Assembly (NCBI RefSeq): GCF_000961095.1 | Contig: NZ_CP011058.1 | Span: 3,871,501-3,935,500 of the forward strand | Reading direction: 5' to 3' | From: Paenibacillus beijingensis | GTDB taxonomy: Bacteria; Bacillota; Bacilli; Paenibacillales; Paenibacillaceae | DNA: 64,000 nucleotides | Shown here: piece after piece, positions 60,503 to 64,000 of the stretch | Layout of the letters: each line of letters opens with the position of its first letter | How positions within the stretch are numbered: the first letter of the stretch is position 1 | Program-made: the position numbers and the translations under genes | The notes under the pieces: model-generated | Told to the model about the DNA's origin: nothing | What the model saw: the letters and a program-made list of their open reading frames with translations, nothing else | Databases searched by the model: none

Positions 60503-61378
60503 TTGTTTAAGCTGCTGCGAAACAAGCGGTTGTTCGTGCTCATGATCGGTTTTATTCTTTTCATCGCGGTGATCGGGTTCTCGCTCAGCAACCGCAAAGA
60601 GTTGTCCTGGCCGGAAAAATTCGTCAAGGATACGGTAGGATACACGCAGCAATGGTTGTACAAGCCCGCTGGTTACATAGCGGGCTTGTTCCAGGATATT
60701 CGCCAGCTGCGTTCAATCTACGAAGAGAATGAACAGCTCCGCACGATGGCGGCCGCTTACGCGCGCGACAAGATAGAGTACAATTTTACGAAGCAGAAAA
60801 ACGAGGAGCTTGAGAAGGCGCTCGCATTTACGGAACGGCAAAAGCAAATGAATGACTACCAATATATCGTGGCCCAGGTGGTGGCGCTCAGTCCCGACCC
60901 TTACAATAAGACGCTGACCATTAATCTCGGCTCGCAAGATGGGATCGAAGCCGATATGGCCGTCGTCACCGTGGACGGTCTCGTCGGCATGGTGAGCAAA
61001 GTATCCGCATTCACCTCAACGGTCATGCCGATTACGGAAATCGACGATCAGGCTCCGGTTCCGAAGTGGATTTCGGCGACCATTCTCGGGCGTGAATCGG
61101 ACTCATTCGGCATTATCAGCAATTACGACGAGGAGACGGACCGTCTGCTCATGACCAAAATTCCGGAGTCGGACAAGATGGCCGTCGGTGATACGGTCAT
61201 TACTTCCGGTCTTGGAAATGTGTTCCCGAAAGGCATTGTGATCGGCACGGTGGAGTCGAGGCAGGTGAGCGACTTCGGCCTGACGAATACCGCAGCGGTT
61301 GAAATCGCCGCCGATTTCGACCATCTGTCGGAAGTGTTCGTTGTCAAGATTCCAAAGCTGGAGACCGGAAATCCATGA
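60503..61378 (+). CDS. mreC: rod shape-determining protein MreC
   Basis: 291 residues, bitopic: one helix at about 10-28, a coiled coil (about 65-110, NFTKQKNEELEKALAF) and beta domains outside (VVTVDGLVGMVSKVS, VITSGLGNVFPKGIVIGTV). It links MreB to penicillin-binding proteins. GGGTGA five bases before TTG 60503 gives the usual N-terminus FKLLRNKRLF; GTG 60494 in frame has no good site. It overlaps mreD by four bases. Confidence 0.93.
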   Translation: MFKLLRNKRLFVLMIGFILFIAVIGFSLSNRKELSWPEKFVKDTVGYTQQWLYKPAGYIAGLFQDIRQLRSIYEENEQLRTMAAAYARDKIEYNFTKQKNEELEKALAFTERQKQMNDYQYIVAQVVALSPDPYNKTLTINLGSQDGIEADMAVVTVDGLVGMVSKVSAFTSTVMPITEIDDQAPVPKWISATILGRESDSFGIISNYDEETDRLLMTKIPESDKMAVGDTVITSGLGNVFPKGIVIGTVESRQVSDFGLTNTAAVEIAADFDHLSEVFVVKIPKLETGNP

Positions 61379-61899
61379 GCATGCGTTTCATCGTGCTGAT
61401 CATGCTGCTGCTTTTTCTGGTGGAAGGAACGATTGTGCCCTGGCTTGTTCCGGACGGCTTCGCGGGGCGTCTCGTTCCGCATTTCACGTTTGTCATGGTT
61501 CTTTACGCCGCCTTGTACCACTCCAGGCATTCGGCGCTGCTGCTGGGCTTTGGCTTCGGTATGCTGCAGGATGTCGTCTACTACGGGCATCTGATCGGCG
61601 TTCACGCGTTTACGATGGGGCTGATCGGCTATGCGGTCGGCATCATGCTGGAGCGCAAGCGCAGCACGCTGTTTATGGCGCTGGCCATGATCGGCTTTGC
61701 GGACTTATTTTATGAAGTGCTTGTATTCTATGTTTACAAAGTGTTCCGGATTACGAACGAGACGTTCGCCTGGGCGATGTACGACCATATTCTTCCGAGC
61801 TTGTTCTTGCAGCAGGCGTTTGCGCTTGCGGTCTATATCCCGGCCAGACGCTGGTTTTCCGAAGCATCGCGGAACAGGCTGGACAAAGACCGGGATTAG
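61375..61899 (+). CDS. mreD: rod shape-determining protein MreD
   Basis: 174 residues, about five membrane helices. The start MSMRFIVLIMLLLFLVEGT, VPHFTFVMVLYAALYHSRHSALLLGFGFGMLQDV in part, and the YFEV-like FYEVLVFYVY region fit MreD. The ATGA overlap with mreC shows translational coupling. The 68-base gap to minC has no terminator, so mreBCD-minCD may be one transcript. Confidence 0.92.
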   Translation: MSMRFIVLIMLLLFLVEGTIVPWLVPDGFAGRLVPHFTFVMVLYAALYHSRHSALLLGFGFGMLQDVVYYGHLIGVHAFTMGLIGYAVGIMLERKRSTLFMALAMIGFADLFYEVLVFYVYKVFRITNETFAWAMYDHILPSLFLQQAFALAVYIPARRWFSEASRNRLDKDRD

Positions 61900-61967
61900 C
61901 GCATCAGCGCAAAAGCAGGAGATAGCGGCTTTCGTCCAGAATTGATTACGTTCAGGGAGGGACGAGT

Positions 61968-62633
61968 GTGACCGACAAACAGCATATTACGATCAAGGGC
62001 GTTAAAGAAGGTCTCGTGTTCCTCTTTGACGATCAATGCGAATTTTCGGCGCTGCTGGACGAACTTCATTACAAGATGGAGAAGTCGCATCAGCAGCTGC
62101 TTTCCGGGCCGCTTATTCACGTTCATGTCAAGCTTGGCGCAAGGGCCGCGTCGGATGAGGACAAGGAACGGATCAGAGCCGCCATCCGGCAGCGCGGAAA
62201 TTTGCTTGTGCAGTCGATTGAATCGGAAATGGAAGCGCAGCAGAAACGCGATGAGAACGCCGAGCGGTTGAAAATGATGACGGGTATGGTCCGGTCGGGC
62301 CAAACGGTTGAACACGACGGAAGCCTGCTGCTGCTGGGAGATGTGAATCCCGGCGGCGCTGTCGTATGCACGGGTGATATTTTCGTGCTGGGCGCGCTGA
62401 GGGGAATGGCTCATGCCGGCGTGAGCGGTAGGGAGGACGTCATTATCGCCGCTTCGCTGCTGCGTCCGACTCAGCTGCGCATTGCCGAGGTCATCAGCCG
62501 TCCGCCGGAAGAATGGATAACGGGCGACGCTTCCATGGAGTATGCGTATTTGACGGAAGGCGTGATGCAGATCGACAAAATGAATCAGCTGTACCGGATG
62601 CGCAAGGATGCGATTGTGTTCAAAGGGGTGTAG
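61968..62633 (+). CDS. minC: septum site-determining protein MinC
   Basis: 221 residues, FtsZ polymerisation inhibitor. N-terminal domain about 1-100 (IKGVKEGLVFLFDDQCEFSALL cut short), linker, and a C-terminal right-handed beta-helix about 105-205 (LLLLGDVNPGGAVVCTGDIFVLGALRGMAHAG in part) with repeating G-D/G-N turns that binds MinD. GTG start after GGGAGGGACGA. Three bases before minD. Confidence 0.94.
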   Translation: MTDKQHITIKGVKEGLVFLFDDQCEFSALLDELHYKMEKSHQQLLSGPLIHVHVKLGARAASDEDKERIRAAIRQRGNLLVQSIESEMEAQQKRDENAERLKMMTGMVRSGQTVEHDGSLLLLGDVNPGGAVVCTGDIFVLGALRGMAHAGVSGREDVIIAASLLRPTQLRIAEVISRPPEEWITGDASMEYAYLTEGVMQIDKMNQLYRMRKDAIVFKGV

Positions 62634-62636
62634 ATC

Positions 62637-63428
62637 ATGGGAGAAGCAATCGTCATAACATCGGGCAAAGGCGGCGTCGGCAAGACGACGACCTCTGCCA
62701 ATCTGGGAACGGCGCTGGCGCTGCTCGGCAAAAAGGTGTGCATGGTCGATACCGATATCGGCCTGCGGAATTTGGACGTTGTGATGGGACTTGAAAACCG
62801 GATCATTTACGATTTGGTCGATGTCGCCGAAGGCCGGTGCCGGCTGCAGCAGGCGCTCGTCAAAGATAAGCGGTTCGAAGATTTGTACATGCTGCCGGCT
62901 GCGCAGACGAAAGACAAGAACGACATCTCGCCGGAGCAGGTGCGGGATATCGTGCTTGAGTTGAAAAAAGAATACGATTACGTGATCATCGACTGTCCGG
63001 CAGGCATTGAGCAAGGTTTCCGCAACGCGGTTGCGGGCGCCGACCGGGCTATCGTCGTCACGACGCCGGAGAACGCCGCGGTTCGCGACGCGGACCGGGT
63101 GATCGGACTGCTCGAGCAGTCCAATATTTCGGCAAAGCTTGTCATCAACCGCATACAGGCCAAGCTCGTCAAAAACGGGGAAATGCTCGACGTCGACGAA
63201 ATTTGCCAAATTCTAGCCATTGATTTGCTGGGCGTCGTGCCGGACGACGACCGGGTCATTAAAGCGGCGAACTCCGGGGAGCCGACGGTCATGGACCCTT
63301 CTTCGCGCGCAGCAATCGCTTACCGCAACATTGCCCGGCGCATTCTGGGCGACATGGTGCCGCTTATGTCTTTGGAAGACAAGGCAGGAAAATTTATGCG
63401 GCTGCGCAAGTTTTTCGGAATAGGATGA
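62637..63428 (+). CDS. minD: septum site-determining ATPase MinD
   Basis: 263 residues. The deviant Walker A motif GKGGVGKTTTSANLG spans about 10-24; DTDIGLRNLDVVMG and DCPAGIEQGF (switch II) follow, and the C-terminal amphipathic helix KFMRLRKFFGIG is the membrane-targeting sequence. It recruits MinC to the cell poles. In B. subtilis spoIVFA follows; here rodA follows, with only seven bases between. Confidence 0.96.
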   Translation: MGEAIVITSGKGGVGKTTTSANLGTALALLGKKVCMVDTDIGLRNLDVVMGLENRIIYDLVDVAEGRCRLQQALVKDKRFEDLYMLPAAQTKDKNDISPEQVRDIVLELKKEYDYVIIDCPAGIEQGFRNAVAGADRAIVVTTPENAAVRDADRVIGLLEQSNISAKLVINRIQAKLVKNGEMLDVDEICQILAIDLLGVVPDDDRVIKAANSGEPTVMDPSSRAAIAYRNIARRILGDMVPLMSLEDKAGKFMRLRKFFGIG

Positions 63429-63435
63429 GCGCATT

Positions 63436-64000
63436 GTGATTAATAAACTGAAAAAGATGGATGCCGGCATTGTGATCATCCTCGTCTTATTTATGATCAT
63501 CAGCACGCTGCTCGTGCGCAGCGCCACCTACGGCAACAGCGAATTCCCCAATTACGATGTGAAGACGCTTATTTTTTACGGTATCGGCTTTATTGTCGTC
63601 CTGCTCATTACGCTGCTCGATTACCGGCTGTTTCTAAAAGGCTGGCTGTATTTGTACGTCATTTGCATCGTGCTGCTCATTCTCGTCTACTTCTTCGGCG
63701 CCGACATTAACGGAGCGCGCAGCTGGTTCAAGCTGCCCGGCGGCTTTCAGTTCCAGCCCGCGGAGATGGCCAAATTCGTGCTCATCATCGGCATCGCGTA
63801 CTTGATGGGTCGCAAAGGCGGCGATAAACTGAGCTTTACGACCGACCTGCTGCCGATCGCGGCGTTCTCCTTTTTGCCGTTTGCGCTTGTCATGATTCAG
63901 CCGGATCTCGGCAACGCGATTATTTTTCTCGTCATCGTGCTCGGCATGCTGTGGATCGGAAATGTAAAGTATTCCCACGTACTCATCGGCCTCGCGGCCG
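63436..64000 (+). CDS. rodA: RodA/FtsW/SpoVE-family peptidoglycan polymerase, partial
   Basis: The first 188 residues; the gene runs off the window. SEDS family membrane glycosyltransferase with at least five helices visible. GARSWFKLPGGFQFQPAEMAKF and MIQPDLGNAIIFLVI are typical of RodA, including the Asp of QPDLG. GTG 63436 follows GGATGA at seven bases. Placed straight after minD, it would join the elongation and division-site genes in one cluster. Confidence 0.9.
   Translation, partial: MINKLKKMDAGIVIILVLFMIISTLLVRSATYGNSEFPNYDVKTLIFYGIGFIVVLLITLLDYRLFLKGWLYLYVICIVLLILVYFFGADINGARSWFKLPGGFQFQPAEMAKFVLIIGIAYLMGRKGGDKLSFTTDLLPIAAFSFLPFALVMIQPDLGNAIIFLVIVLGMLWIGNVKYSHVLIGLAA

Noticed and set aside
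59042..60652. 536-codon minus-strand open frame opposite mreB
   Set aside because: Same mirror effect; mreB on the plus strand is unmistakable.

Overview
The window looks like a chromosome segment of an endospore-forming member of the Paenibacillaceae (Paenibacillus-like). The evidence is the gene order ysoA-tig-clpP-clpX...lonB-lonA-ysxC...hemAXCDBL...spoVID...valS-folC...spoIIB...maf-radC-mreBCD-minCD-rodA, the sporulation genes, strong purine-rich ribosome-binding sites and a T-box leader. This order matches the Bacillus subtilis chromosome with rearrangements: clpP lies beside clpX, ispG sits between clpX and lonB, and murC follows folC.

Region 1 (1-10268) is an accessory catabolic operon behind a textbook sigma-54 (-24/-12) promoter. 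It encodes an M20 amidohydrolase (frameshifted at a G run), a short-chain dehydrogenase, a glutamine-synthetase-like gamma-glutamyl ligase, an aldehyde dehydrogenase, a stand-alone ACT protein, an ACT domain fused to an MFS transporter, a leucine-dehydrogenase-type enzyme, an APC permease and a second short-chain dehydrogenase. The enzyme set would fit catabolism of an amino alcohol or amine through gamma-glutamyl intermediates; this is an inference.

Region 2 (10425-12936) holds three ordinary housekeeping or accessory genes: a yfhF-type epimerase, an AAG-family DNA glycosylase and a FabG-like reductase.

Region 3 (13022-22306) is a nitrate-assimilation island. A nitrate transporter gene runs leftward. 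moeA, an electron-transfer subunit (nasB-like), the catalytic nitrate reductase (nasC), mobA and a mobB fused to an OmpR-type winged helix run rightward. The divergent control region is the most striking sequence in the window. It has two perfect GlnR/TnrA boxes, each overlapping the -35 of one of two face-away promoters. Each transcript then begins with a tandem pair of hexaloop hairpins (A at loop position 1, G at 4), the second hairpin overlapping an intrinsic terminator. This is the signature of ANTAR-protein antitermination, here duplicated symmetrically.

Region 4 (22439-26380) has a YihY-family membrane protein, a TauE/SafE permease, a lipoprotein and two tRNA genes (Arg-TCT, Gly-CCC). 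A perfect 50-bp direct repeat duplicates the 3' end of the tRNA-Gly gene.

Region 5 (26400-64000) is core genome: chaperone and proteases (tig, clpP, clpX, lonB, lonA), ispG, ysxC, speH, the tetrapyrrole operon (hemA, hemX, a siroheme dehydrogenase gene, hemC, a cobA-hemD fusion, hemB, hemL), rluA-type, spoVID, T-box-valS, folC, murC, spoIIB, maf, radC, mreBCD, minCD and the start of rodA, cut by the window end. Siroheme genes in the heme operon could supply the cofactor of a nitrite reductase, whose genes are not in this window. A dispersed hairpin repeat sits directly before the Shine-Dalgarno sequences of yihY and hemL.
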